Origin: Asticcacaulis sp. SL142
GTDB taxonomy: Bacteria; Pseudomonadota; Alphaproteobacteria; Caulobacterales; Caulobacteraceae
Reading direction: 5' to 3'
NCBI RefSeq assembly: GCF_026625745.1
Contig: NZ_CP113061.1
Span: 2,195,501-2,259,500 of the forward strand
Length of the DNA stretch: 64,000 nt
A program made the position numbers and the translations under genes. The notes below the pieces were generated by a model, which was not told where the DNA came from, did not search any database, and was given only the letters and a program-made list of their open reading frames with translations. This document shows positions 1 to 7,914 of the stretch, one piece after another; position 1 is the stretch's first letter; every line of letters begins with the position of its first letter.

Positions 1-2
1 TC

Positions 3-1112
3 TGGTTGTTCAACCATGCTCTCCCTATGTGGTGGGAGGTCGGCGGCGACGTTGAAAAAGGCGGATTTTTTGAGAAGCTTGGGCTGGACGCAAAGCCCGT
101 TGATGATCCGCGCCGCACCCGTGTCGCGGCTCGTCAGGTCTATTCTTATGCCCTCGCCCAGCGCATGGGCTATTCGGGTGAGACCAACGCCGCCATTGAT
201 CAGGGCCTTAAGTGGCTATCCGGCCCGGCCCGCACACCCGAAGGCCTGCTCTATGCCGTGCTGGCCCCCGACGGCAGCGTCATCAAGGGTGAATTCGATT
301 TCTACGACCACGCCTTTGCCCTTTTGGCCTATGCGTCGGCGTTTACGGTGCGCCCGCACGATAAATCGCTGGAAGCCGCCGGTGTGGCCATTCGCGACCA
401 TTTGCTGACCCACTATAAGCATCCGGTGCGCGGCTTTGAAGAAGCCAATCCCCGCACCCTGCCGCTCAAGACCAACCCGCACATGCACATGTTTGAGGCC
501 TGTCTGGCGTGGATCGAAGCGGGGGGCGATCACAAATGGCATGAGGTTGCCGCAGAGATTTCGGCCCTTTGCCTCGATAAGTTTTTGCACCCTGAAACGG
601 GATCTTTGCGCGAATATTTCGACGGCGACTGGAACCCGGTTGAGGGTGAGATGGGCCGCATCATTGAACCCGGCCATCAGTTTGAATGGGCGTGGCTGCT
701 GATCCGCTGGGCTGGAATTACCGGTGATACCCGCTTTATCGCGCCCGCCAAACGGCTGATCGAGATTGCCGAAAACCACGGCACTGACCATGACCGCAAT
801 GTGACCATTTTTGAACTGTGGGACGACTTCTCACCCAAGGATCAAAAGGCCCGCCTGTGGGCGCAGACCGAACGCATGAAAGCCTATGTGGCCCTTTATA
901 GCGTGGCCGAAACAGATGAGGATAAAGCATTTGCAGTCGGTAAGGCCGTCACCGCCGCGCGTGGGTTAGAGCTTTACCTGAACACCGATATTGCCGGTCT
1001 TTATCTTGATAAGATGAACCCCGATGGGTCGTTTGTCGATGAACCGGCACCGGCGTCGAGCCTTTATCACATCATCTGCGCCATAGATGAACTGCACCTG
1101 CTCGCGGATTAA
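3..1112 (+). CDS. AGE-family sugar epimerase/isomerase (5' end outside window)
   Basis: This is the C-terminal part (369 residues visible) of an N-acylglucosamine 2-epimerase (AGE) superfamily enzyme, a cytosolic (alpha/alpha)6-barrel that interconverts mannose- and glucose-type sugars. Family signs are HALPMWWEVGG at the start, RVAARQVYSYA, HAFALLAYA, NPHMHMFEACLAW, and EPGHQFEWAWLL, which supplies the usual His/Glu of the barrel core. The open frame runs to the window edge (a Trp codon precedes the first Leu codon), so the start is upstream. The neighbour facing it is a mannanase, so a mannose isomerase or mannobiose/cellobiose 2-epimerase role fits. The exact substrate cannot be read from the sequence. 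Confidence 0.88.
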   Translation, partial: WLFNHALPMWWEVGGDVEKGGFFEKLGLDAKPVDDPRRTRVAARQVYSYALAQRMGYSGETNAAIDQGLKWLSGPARTPEGLLYAVLAPDGSVIKGEFDFYDHAFALLAYASAFTVRPHDKSLEAAGVAIRDHLLTHYKHPVRGFEEANPRTLPLKTNPHMHMFEACLAWIEAGGDHKWHEVAAEISALCLDKFLHPETGSLREYFDGDWNPVEGEMGRIIEPGHQFEWAWLLIRWAGITGDTRFIAPAKRLIEIAENHGTDHDRNVTIFELWDDFSPKDQKARLWAQTERMKAYVALYSVAETDEDKAFAVGKAVTAARGLELYLNTDIAGLYLDKMNPDGSFVDEPAPASSLYHIICAIDELHLLAD

Positions 1113-1120
1113 TCATTATT

Positions 1121-1197
1121 TTTAGTCCCTCGCCGGGCGGTGGCTACGCCACCTTGGCCGCCGCCTCAGTGGCGGCTTGAGCGGAAGTCATTCCGCT
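1121..1197 (+). repeat. Palindromic repeat family A, copy 1
   Basis: This is one of three copies of an approximately 75-95 bp intergenic element (others at 43336-43427 and 46136-46226). It consists of three successive hairpins: GGTGGC/GCCACC, GCCGCC/GGCGGC, and a terminal AGCGGA/TCCGCT. It fills the gap between the convergent epimerase and mannanase genes, and its last arm forms the final codons of the mannanase gene. Confidence 0.8.
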
Positions 1198-2234
1198 CCA
1201 AACCAGCGGCTGAATATATTACGGGCCGGCGGTTTTTCGGTGGCTTGCCCAAAAATCGCCGCCGGTTTTGAGGTCGCTTTGATGCCCCCCTCACCGTGAA
1301 TGATACGCTCGCCCCACGGCGTTATGTGGCGGGCATTAAACTTCACCGTCATATCCAGATCACGCGCCTTTGGCCCATTACCCGACCATGACCAGCCCAG
1401 ATAGCCGATGCCATGCTGGTTCGTCAGGTCAAAGATCGTCGCCTCATCGACCGGTTCGCCCTCGTGATCCGGTCCAAATTCACCGACTACCAAGGCTAGT
1501 CCCTGCGACCGAAACCCGTCGAGATAGGCCCTGATCACGGCGTCATTGCTATAGACCTGATACATATGGACGCTGAACATCGTCGCCTTCAGCGGGTCAG
1601 CCTCAAACACCTCCCGCGCCCGACGCAGCATGGTTTGCGATCCGTCCTGCCCCCAATTCGGGCCATCGACCATGATGACGTTTTTTAAGCCAGCTGCCCG
1701 TAAGCGGACAATGGCGGCCTTATGTTCATCCACCCAGTAGCTTTCCGCCACCCCGTTGCCTGATGGCTCATTGGCGATGTTGAGGATGACATAATCCTCC
1801 TGACCGATCAGGGCGTCTTTAATCTCAATCCAATAGTCCGTAGCCTGAGCGATGGTGGCGGCATCCTTGGCCGCGCCGTCTCCGGTCTGGCCGTAGCCGG
1901 TCGTGTCATGGACCTCCAGCACCGTGATCAAACCGGCGGCCTTTGAGCGTGCAATCAGTTGGCGCACCGTCCGCTCAGACGTCCGGTTCCAGCGCACACC
2001 GTTGCCGAGCACGATGCGCACCGTATTAGCCCCCGCTGCGGCAATGTCTTTCAGCGCCCGCTCCGTCCGGTTCGGAAACCACAGGTGAGCGTGATTGATG
2101 CCGCGCATGACAAACGGCGCACCTGATGCCTCCACCACCTGTCCGTCGCGGATCATCATATCGGCGTGAGCGGGCACGGTCAGCACTGCGGCCAAGACGG
2201 CGGCCATCCCACAAGATTTCAATATTGTTTTCAT
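1188..2234 (-). CDS. Secreted endo-beta-1,4-mannanase, GH5 (subfamily 8-like)
   Basis: A glycoside hydrolase family 5 enzyme of 348 residues that would cut the backbone of beta-mannans outside the cytoplasm. The ATG at 2234 opens a signal peptide (MKTILKSCGMAAVLAAV, cleavage near AHA-DM). Motifs of the GH5_8 mannanases follow: MRGINHAHLWF, ANTVRIVLGNG, VLEVHDTTGYG, acid/base Glu in NIANEP (about residue 156), DGPNWGQD, SVHMYQVY, nucleophile Glu in VVGEFG (about residue 252), and GYLGWSWSGN. Longer in-frame starts (to 2348) would bury the signal peptide. The stop codon lies inside palindromic repeat A. It converges on the AGE-family epimerase, which supports mannan catabolism. Confidence 0.9.
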   Translation of the reverse strand: MKTILKSCGMAAVLAAVLTVPAHADMMIRDGQVVEASGAPFVMRGINHAHLWFPNRTERALKDIAAAGANTVRIVLGNGVRWNRTSERTVRQLIARSKAAGLITVLEVHDTTGYGQTGDGAAKDAATIAQATDYWIEIKDALIGQEDYVILNIANEPSGNGVAESYWVDEHKAAIVRLRAAGLKNVIMVDGPNWGQDGSQTMLRRAREVFEADPLKATMFSVHMYQVYSNDAVIRAYLDGFRSQGLALVVGEFGPDHEGEPVDEATIFDLTNQHGIGYLGWSWSGNGPKARDLDMTVKFNARHITPWGERIIHGEGGIKATSKPAAIFGQATEKPPARNIFSRWFGAE

Positions 2235-2397
2235 TGCGGCACTGTCCATGCAGTTATTTAATAAATCAAAAATATTTATTTCGCATCGCATATCTTTGGC
2301 CTGAAACCACCCCTTTGAACAGGCGTGAATTGACGAAGGCCCTGACATGGCTTAGGCGAAAGGTACGATTTTCATAGTATTATTCAGGACTTCGCGC

Positions 2398-3018
2398 GTG
2401 ACCACTTTTTACCATGATGGCGACCTGCCGGACGGCCTTGACCTTGGGGCGGTTGTGGCCATTGACTCTGAAACCATGGGCCTGCGCTTTCGACGCGATG
2501 ACCTGTGCGTGGTGCAACTGTCGTCCGGTGACGGCCATGCCCATGTGGTGCGGATGCAGCGTCCGACCTATCAGGCCCCGAACCTCAAGGCCCTGCTGAC
2601 TGACCCGAAGGTGCTTAAGCTGTTCCACTATGGCCGCTTTGATATTGGCATGTTCCAGCTTCATCTGGGGGTGGTGACGGCCCCGGTCTATTGCACCAAG
2701 ATCGCCTCTAAACTGGCGCGCACCTATACTGACCGCCACGGCCTGAAGGATCTGGTGCGTGAATTGTTGAGCCTTGATCTGTCCAAGGCCCAGCAATCGT
2801 CCGACTGGGGGGCGGAGACCCTAACGCCTGAACAACTGGCCTATGCGGCCTCGGATGTGTTGCATCTGCATGCCCTGCGCACCAAGCTCGATCTGATGCT
2901 GGCCCGCGAAGGCCGCACCGAACTGGCGCAAAAATGTTTCGACTTCCTGCCGCACCGGGTCGCCCTTGATTTGGCAGGCTGGGAAGATTGCGATATCTTC
3001 GCCCATTCCTGGTCTTAA
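2398..3018 (+). CDS. Ribonuclease D-like 3'-5' exonuclease (short alphaproteobacterial form)
   Basis: A 206-residue DEDDy exonuclease without the C-terminal HRDC domains of enterobacterial RNase D. The catalytic acids are visible as AIDSET (D23, E25), GRFDIG (D82) and the Y149/D153 pair in LAYAASDV. HGLKDLV is also family-typical. It probably trims the 3' ends of tRNA or other stable RNAs in the cytoplasm. The start is a GTG with a weak AGGA about 10 bases upstream. It precedes the lpt operon, from which it is separated by 59 bases and a separate promoter. Confidence 0.9.
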   Translation: MTTFYHDGDLPDGLDLGAVVAIDSETMGLRFRRDDLCVVQLSSGDGHAHVVRMQRPTYQAPNLKALLTDPKVLKLFHYGRFDIGMFQLHLGVVTAPVYCTKIASKLARTYTDRHGLKDLVRELLSLDLSKAQQSSDWGAETLTPEQLAYAASDVLHLHALRTKLDLMLAREGRTELAQKCFDFLPHRVALDLAGWEDCDIFAHSWS

Positions 3019-3042
3019 AACCCCAATTCTGATCTTAAATCT

Positions 3043-3071
3043 TTGAATGGTCTTAATCTAAGCTCTATATA
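3043..3071 (+). promoter_or_regulatory. Predicted sigma-70 type promoter of lptC, possibly leaderless
   Basis: TTGAAT at 3043-3048 and TATATA at 3066-3071 are separated by exactly 17 bases. A start site 7 bases after the -10 box would fall on the A of the lptC ATG at 3078, so the transcript could be leaderless. No Shine-Dalgarno sequence is present upstream of that ATG. Confidence 0.5.
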
Positions 3072-3077
3072 GGCAGC

Positions 3078-3785
3078 ATGGCTCTGAACCCGATGACATC
3101 TGCGTCTCCTGTCGCGCCGGATACTCTTGATCCGGTGATGGTGACCTATGACCTGGTTGAAGACGCGCAGGCTCAGAAGCAACGTCTGTTGAAACAGGCT
3201 CAGGCCTGGCGCAGTCGTTCCCGCCGTATCAAGCTGCTGCGGCTGGTGTTTCCGGGACTAATTGTCGCCACTCTGGTGGCCATTGTTGGGTGGGTCATCG
3301 TCCAGAGCATCCTTAATTCGCTCAACGTCTATCAGGCCAGTCAGGCTGATATTCGCATGACCAACCCGCGCTTTTTCGGCCAGACCAATAACGGCGACCG
3401 CTATATCATCAGCGGCCTTGAGGCCATCCGGCGCGGCAATAGTGCGCCGGTCATTTCGGTCAATGCCCCCAGCATGGAACTGAAAAGCGACAACAGCAAA
3501 CCGACCCTGCTTAAGGGCTTAAAAGGGGTCTATAACGAACCCGATAAGACCTTTACCGTCGAAGGCGATGTGGTCTTAAACGGTGGCCCGAACGATTTCA
3601 GCTTCCGCACTCAGGAAGCGATTGTCGACCTTAACACCTCGACCGTCAGGGGTAATAAACCTATTGAAGGTTTTGGCCCCACCGGTCATATTAAGGGTGA
3701 ATCCTATATTATTTCTGACAATGGCCGCCATATCGCCATCAAAGGCAAGGGCTCAACGCAGGTCAGGGTTACGATTAACAATTGA
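3078..3785 (+). CDS. lptC: LPS export periplasmic-face protein LptC
   Basis: A 235-residue inner-membrane-anchored protein of the Lpt bridge that hands lipopolysaccharide from LptB2FG to LptA. A basic stretch (RSRSRRIKLLR) precedes a single transmembrane segment at about residues 56-80, then comes an LptC/YrbK beta-jellyroll with MTNPRF, GVYNEPDKTF and KGESYIISD. The next gene, lptA, starts at the lptC stop. The ATG at 3078 has no ribosome-binding site but sits at the predicted transcription start. A second in-frame ATG at 3093 also lacks one. Confidence 0.92.
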   Translation: MALNPMTSASPVAPDTLDPVMVTYDLVEDAQAQKQRLLKQAQAWRSRSRRIKLLRLVFPGLIVATLVAIVGWVIVQSILNSLNVYQASQADIRMTNPRFFGQTNNGDRYIISGLEAIRRGNSAPVISVNAPSMELKSDNSKPTLLKGLKGVYNEPDKTFTVEGDVVLNGGPNDFSFRTQEAIVDLNTSTVRGNKPIEGFGPTGHIKGESYIISDNGRHIAIKGKGSTQVRVTINN

Positions 3786-3817
3786 TGCGTCCGCTATTTA
3801 CAAAGGCACCTGATATC

Positions 3818-4342
3818 ATGTCACGCAAACACACCTCTACGCTTATGATCATGGCCGCCCTTAGTCTGGGGGCCGTGGCCCCGCAAGCCTGGGCGCAATT
3901 GTCACCGAAACGCGGCCCTATCTCGATCGGCAGCGATGATTTTGCTGCCTCCGAGCCTGAGCGGTTGCAGACCTACACCGGCCGCGTTGAGATCCTGCAG
4001 GACAATACCCGCCTGCGCGCCGACAACGTCAAGATGTTCCACGGCACCAAGCCCGGCGGGACCGGCTGGGGTGAAGTCGACCGCATCGAAGCCAATGGCA
4101 ACCTCTATTTCGTCAATGGCACTCAGGTCATCAAGGGCGACAAGGCCGTTTACACCAGCGCGGATGACACCATGGTCGTCACCGGTGACGTCATCGTCAC
4201 TCAGGGCGAGAACGTCATGACCGGCAACCGTCTGGTCTATAATGTCGCCGCCGGTCGCACCACCATGGATGCCACACCGGGCACCCCATCCAAGGGCCGG
4301 GTCCGCGCCGTGCTGTATCCGGACAGCAAACCCGCTCAATAG
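3818..4342 (+). CDS. lptA: LPS transport periplasmic protein LptA (OstA-like)
   Basis: A 174-residue periplasmic bridge subunit with an OstA/LptA jellyroll repeat. The ATG at 3818 starts a clean signal peptide (MSRKHTSTLMIMAALSLG, cleavage after WAQ or QAWA) and has AAAGG 11 bases upstream. An alternative ATG at 3785, overlapping the lptC stop, adds 11 residues. Domain cues are TYTGRVEILQDNTRLRADNV, NGNLYFVNGTQVIKGDKAVY and MTGNRLVYNVAAG. It sits between lptC and lptB, the standard alphaproteobacterial order. Confidence 0.93.
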   Translation: MSRKHTSTLMIMAALSLGAVAPQAWAQLSPKRGPISIGSDDFAASEPERLQTYTGRVEILQDNTRLRADNVKMFHGTKPGGTGWGEVDRIEANGNLYFVNGTQVIKGDKAVYTSADDTMVVTGDVIVTQGENVMTGNRLVYNVAAGRTTMDATPGTPSKGRVRAVLYPDSKPAQ

Positions 4343-4412
4343 GCGGCCCTTAAGGCACAATCCCGCGTCAGATGCGGTTATTTTTCGCCTGTTTAGGGTA
4401 ATTTTAAGAGGC

Positions 4413-5195
4413 ATGAGGGATAGTGCTACCGTGATTGAACACCTGGACACCATGACGGACACTTCCGACACGACCTCTGACGGGCTCAGCGTCGACGGCA
4501 TAGGCAAGACCTATGGCGAGCGCACCGTCGTCAAGAGCGTATCCCTGCGCGTCGGGCGCGGCGAAGTCGTTGGCTTGCTCGGCCCGAACGGTGCTGGGAA
4601 AACTACCTGCTTTTACATGATCACCGGTCTGGTCGAGGCTGACTACGGCACCATCATGCTGGACGGGCAGGATATTACCTCCCAGCCCATGTATCAGCGC
4701 GCCCGCATGGGCGTAGGTTACCTGCCGCAGGAAGCCTCCATTTTCCGCGGCATGACGGTTGAGGAAAACCTCAAGGCCGTGCTGGAACTCAATGAGACAA
4801 ATCCCTCCGTAATTGCCGATGATGTCAGCCGCCTGCTTGAGGAACTGCGCATCACCCATATCCGTACCTCTCCGGCCACAGCCCTGTCGGGTGGTGAGCG
4901 CCGCCGCGTCGAAATCGCGCGCGCCCTCGCTGGCAAACCCTCATTTATGTTACTGGATGAACCCTTTGCGGGGATTGATCCACTGGCGATTGCCGACATC
5001 CGCGAAGTCATTACCTATCTTAAGGCCCGTGGCATCGGCATACTGATTACCGACCACAACGTCCGTGAAACGCTTGATATCATTGATCGCGCGTCGATTA
5101 TCCATAGCGGCGAAGTCCTGTTTGAGGGCTCGCCGGAGGAAATCCGCAACGATCCGGAAGTCAAACGCGTTTACCTGGGCGAGGCATTTCATTAA
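4413..5195 (+). CDS. lptB: LPS export ABC transporter ATPase LptB
   Basis: A 260-residue cytoplasmic ATPase that powers LPS extraction with LptF and LptG (not in this window). It has Walker A GPNGAGKTT, Q-loop PQEASIF, signature LSGGERRR, Walker B FMLLDEPFAGIDP and the switch His in TDHNVRE. The ATG at 4413 is chosen because AAGAG lies just upstream and upstream codons do not resemble the family. The N-terminus is about 20 residues longer than the E. coli protein. It is followed by rpoN after 23 bases, the conserved lptB-rpoN pairing. Confidence 0.96.
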   Translation: MRDSATVIEHLDTMTDTSDTTSDGLSVDGIGKTYGERTVVKSVSLRVGRGEVVGLLGPNGAGKTTCFYMITGLVEADYGTIMLDGQDITSQPMYQRARMGVGYLPQEASIFRGMTVEENLKAVLELNETNPSVIADDVSRLLEELRITHIRTSPATALSGGERRRVEIARALAGKPSFMLLDEPFAGIDPLAIADIREVITYLKARGIGILITDHNVRETLDIIDRASIIHSGEVLFEGSPEEIRNDPEVKRVYLGEAFH

Positions 5196-5218
5196 CCATT
5201 GGCGGGCATCATCACGGC

Positions 5219-6739
5219 ATGGCACTCGGGCAAAGGTTAGAACTCAAACAGGGACAGGGGCTGGTCATCACGCCCCAGTTGCAGCAGGCGATCAAGCTGC
5301 TGCAATTGTCAAATCTCGAACTCGAAGCCGTGGTTGAGGCCGAGTTAGAAAAGAACCCCCTTCTGCAACGCGAAGATACCGAGCCCGTCTCTGATACCGG
5401 CCCCGAATCTGAGCGCGAAACCTTTGAAAGTGATGGCCGCGAACTGGAACTGGGCGACGGCGATTCGCTGCGCGCCGGCTCAGACCTTGATGCCTCAAAC
5501 TCTGATCTTTACGGCGATGAAGCCCCGACCGTGCGTGAGCCCGATAGCGCCGCGTCGTCTGCCGATATGTCCGATGGCCCTATGGTCGACTGGTCCAAGG
5601 CCGGTAAGGGCGGCGGCAGTTTTGACGGCGATGAGGACATGGAACGCGCCCTCACCCGCGAAAAAACGCTGCAGGAACATCTGACCGATCAGGCCCTGAT
5701 TGCCGGGTTCAGTGCACCCGAAATGGCCATTGCGCAGGTTCTGATCGACGGGGTCGATGAGGGTGGTTACCTGCGCGCTGACCTCAGCGAAATCTCCGAC
5801 CGGCTGGGCTGCGATCCGGCGCTGGTTGAAAAGGTGCTTACCACCTGCCACGGCTTTGAGCCGACCGGCGTAATGGCCCGCAGCGTCCCCGAATGTCTTA
5901 AGCTGCAACTGATTGAACGCAATCGCTTCGATCCGGCTATGGAAGCGTTGATCGATAATCTTGAACTGTTGGCCCGGCGTGACCTGAGCGCCCTGCGTAA
6001 GGTTTGCGGCGTCGATGACGAAGACCTGAGCGACATGATCCGTGAGCTTAAGGCCCTGACGCCGCGCCCCGGCGCGGCCTTTGGCTCTGAGCCGTCGCAG
6101 ACCGTGGTGCCGGACGTGTTTGTGCGTCAGGATGCGACCGGCGGCTGGCGGGTTGACCTCAATACCGACACCCTGCCGCGTGTGCTGGTCGATCAGAAAT
6201 ACCATGCTCAGGTCGTGGGCGGCGCCCGCTCCAGCGAAGAAAAAACCTATCTTAGCGAATGCCTCAATCAGGCCAACTGGCTGATCAAGAGCCTCGATCA
6301 ACGGGCCCGCACCATCCTTAAGGTATCGTCCGAAATCGTGCGCCAGCAGGATGCCTTTCTGGTTTACGGCGTCGAACACCTGCGCCCGCTGAACCTCAAG
6401 ACCGTCGCTGATGCGGTGGGGATGCACGAATCGACCATCAGTCGGGTGACCTCAAACAAGTACGTCTCGACCCCGCGCGGGGTATTTGAACTGAAGTTCT
6501 TCTTCACCTCCTCGATCTCTTCCAATGACGGCTCCGAAGCCCATTCCGCCGAGTCAGTCCGCCATAAGATTAAGAACCTTATCGATGGAGAGAAGTCATC
6601 GGGGGAAATCCTGTCCGATGACCGGATCGTCGAAATCCTGAAAGAGGCCGGGGTCGATATCGCCCGCCGCACGGTCGCAAAATACCGCGAAGCCCTGCGC
6701 ATCCCCTCATCGGTCGAGCGCAAGCGCCAACTTAAGTAA
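5219..6739 (+). CDS. rpoN: RNA polymerase sigma-54 factor RpoN
   Basis: A 506-residue sigma-54. Region I is Gln/Leu-rich (GLVITPQLQQAIKLLQLS, then EKNPLL), followed by an acidic region II (about residues 50-140), the core-binding domain, the HTH (TVADAVGMHESTISRVTSNKY) and the diagnostic RpoN box ARRTVAKYREAL near the C-terminus. It would direct transcription from -24/-12 promoters with AAA+ activators. The position after lptB and before hpf and ptsN is the classical proteobacterial arrangement. Confidence 0.97.
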   Translation: MALGQRLELKQGQGLVITPQLQQAIKLLQLSNLELEAVVEAELEKNPLLQREDTEPVSDTGPESERETFESDGRELELGDGDSLRAGSDLDASNSDLYGDEAPTVREPDSAASSADMSDGPMVDWSKAGKGGGSFDGDEDMERALTREKTLQEHLTDQALIAGFSAPEMAIAQVLIDGVDEGGYLRADLSEISDRLGCDPALVEKVLTTCHGFEPTGVMARSVPECLKLQLIERNRFDPAMEALIDNLELLARRDLSALRKVCGVDDEDLSDMIRELKALTPRPGAAFGSEPSQTVVPDVFVRQDATGGWRVDLNTDTLPRVLVDQKYHAQVVGGARSSEEKTYLSECLNQANWLIKSLDQRARTILKVSSEIVRQQDAFLVYGVEHLRPLNLKTVADAVGMHESTISRVTSNKYVSTPRGVFELKFFFTSSISSNDGSEAHSAESVRHKIKNLIDGEKSSGEILSDDRIVEILKEAGVDIARRTVAKYREALRIPSSVERKRQLK

Positions 6740-6919
6740 GGCTGCGGCGCACTCTACAGGCTTACGCTTAATTTCACGTAAGGATTCAACCCCTAAGCGG
6801 CAAATGGACGCGCATTTGGCGCACACATTTTAGTGACTTAACAGGGCCGCCAAAGAGCGTAAGGTGAGGATGCGCGTAACCTCCACGCGCGGTCCTCGCC
6901 CCACTCCCATGAGGTCACC

Positions 6920-7027
6920 ATGAGGCACAAGCCCATGATCTGCAAAGCGTTTTACAACTCGCCCGGCATGTTCCCTATGGGGCCGGACAGGGGCGCGGAC
7001 ACCAAACCCTCTAAAAATGGAGCGTAG
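6920..7027 (+). CDS. Candidate small ORF (35 aa) directly upstream of hpf
   Basis: A possible 35-codon gene reads MRHKPMICKAFYNSPGMF onward, ending in KPSKNGA. It has GAGGT 4 bases before the ATG, and its stop (TAG, 7025-7027) lies 8 bases before the hpf start, so it could be translationally coupled to hpf. I do not recognise the sequence. The rest of the 296-base gap between rpoN and hpf holds no other evident gene. The case rests only on the start context and position, so this is speculative. Confidence 0.3.
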   Translation: MRHKPMICKAFYNSPGMFPMGPDRGADTKPSKNGA

Positions 7028-7035
7028 ATCAAGCT

Positions 7036-7659
7036 ATGCAAATACAAGTCAACGGAAAACAGGTTGAAGTGGGTGATGCGCTGCGTGAGCGCATCGAGCA
7101 GGAGCTGTCGGCGGGCATCGCTAAGTATTTCGATCGTGGCGGTGAAGCCGAGGTGACCCTGTCCAAGCAAGGCCATCTGTTTAAGGCCGACTGCTGGGTC
7201 CGCCTCGCCTCCGGCCAGACGCTCGTGTCGAGCGGCACTGGCGGCGACGCCCACTCCGCCTTTACCGGCACCCTTGATCGCATCGAGACGCGTGTACGCC
7301 GCTACAAGCGCCGCCTGAAAAACCACCATAACCCGTCGCCGTCGCAGGAACTGGCGTCCATTACCGTGCTTAGGTATGACAACACCGGTGACGACCCGCT
7401 TGAGGACTATGATGACGGTCAGGCCGTCAATGGCTGGGATCATGACTCCCCGCCGCAGGCTATGGTTATCGCTGAAACCGAAGCGCCGCTTCGCACCATG
7501 ACGGTGTCGGGCGCGGTGCTTGAAATGGACATGTCGAACTACCCGGTGCTGATGTTCCGTAATGCCGCCCATGGTGGCCTGTCGGTCATCTATCGCCGTC
7601 CGGACGGCAATATCGGCTGGATCGATCCGGAACGCACCCGCGCCCGCTCGGTGGCCTGA
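7036..7659 (+). CDS. hpf: Long-form ribosome hibernation promoting factor (HPF/RaiA)
   Basis: A 207-residue long HPF. The N-terminal S30AE domain (MQIQVNGKQVEVGDALRER onward, about residues 1-105) would bind the 30S decoding site. A linker leads to the C-terminal dimerisation domain at about residues 145-200 (LEMDMSNYPVLMFRN, GGLSVIYRRPDGNIGWIDP), which pairs ribosomes into inactive 100S dimers. The start has GGAGCG 7-12 bases upstream. The rpoN-hpf-ptsN order is standard. Confidence 0.95.
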   Translation: MQIQVNGKQVEVGDALRERIEQELSAGIAKYFDRGGEAEVTLSKQGHLFKADCWVRLASGQTLVSSGTGGDAHSAFTGTLDRIETRVRRYKRRLKNHHNPSPSQELASITVLRYDNTGDDPLEDYDDGQAVNGWDHDSPPQAMVIAETEAPLRTMTVSGAVLEMDMSNYPVLMFRNAAHGGLSVIYRRPDGNIGWIDPERTRARSVA

Positions 7660-7681
7660 TCCTTATCCGCTCTATAACTGC

Positions 7682-7754
7682 CCTTATAGGGACGCCCGCG
7701 CACGTTAAAGTGTAACCGCTTAACGGTTGACGTGCCGGTGACGTCCCTATAAGG
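7682..7754. repeat. Three-tier inverted repeat (cruciform) between hpf and ptsN
   Basis: Three nested arms were read directly. CCTTATAGGGACG (7682-7694) pairs perfectly with 7742-7754, GCACGT (7700-7705) pairs with ACGTGC (7730-7735), and AACCG (7714-7718) pairs with CGGTT (7724-7728). There is no T-tract after it, so it is not a plain intrinsic terminator. It lies 22 bases after the hpf stop and about 160 bases before ptsN. Confidence 0.75.
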
Positions 7755-7914
7755 CACATCTCGCCCGCCTCTAAGTGCGGGGGACTAAAATACCGGTGCG
7801 GTCTTTGGGGGCGCATCGCCTTCAGGTCTCTTAACATGGGGGCTTGGCCTGATAAATCCGGCGCAGGTTTTGCAGGGGAGGAGTCTCCCTGCCTGCGCTC
7901 AACCTGGAAGTATA

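Noticed and set aside
216-791. Long minus-strand open frame opposite the AGE epimerase gene
   Set aside because: It is the antisense shadow of a well-supported gene in GC-rich DNA; composition and lack of recognisable motifs argue against coding.
5495-6427. 310-codon minus-strand frame inside rpoN
   Set aside because: rpoN is complete with all family motifs on the plus strand; the antisense frame arises from codon bias and has no ribosome-binding site.
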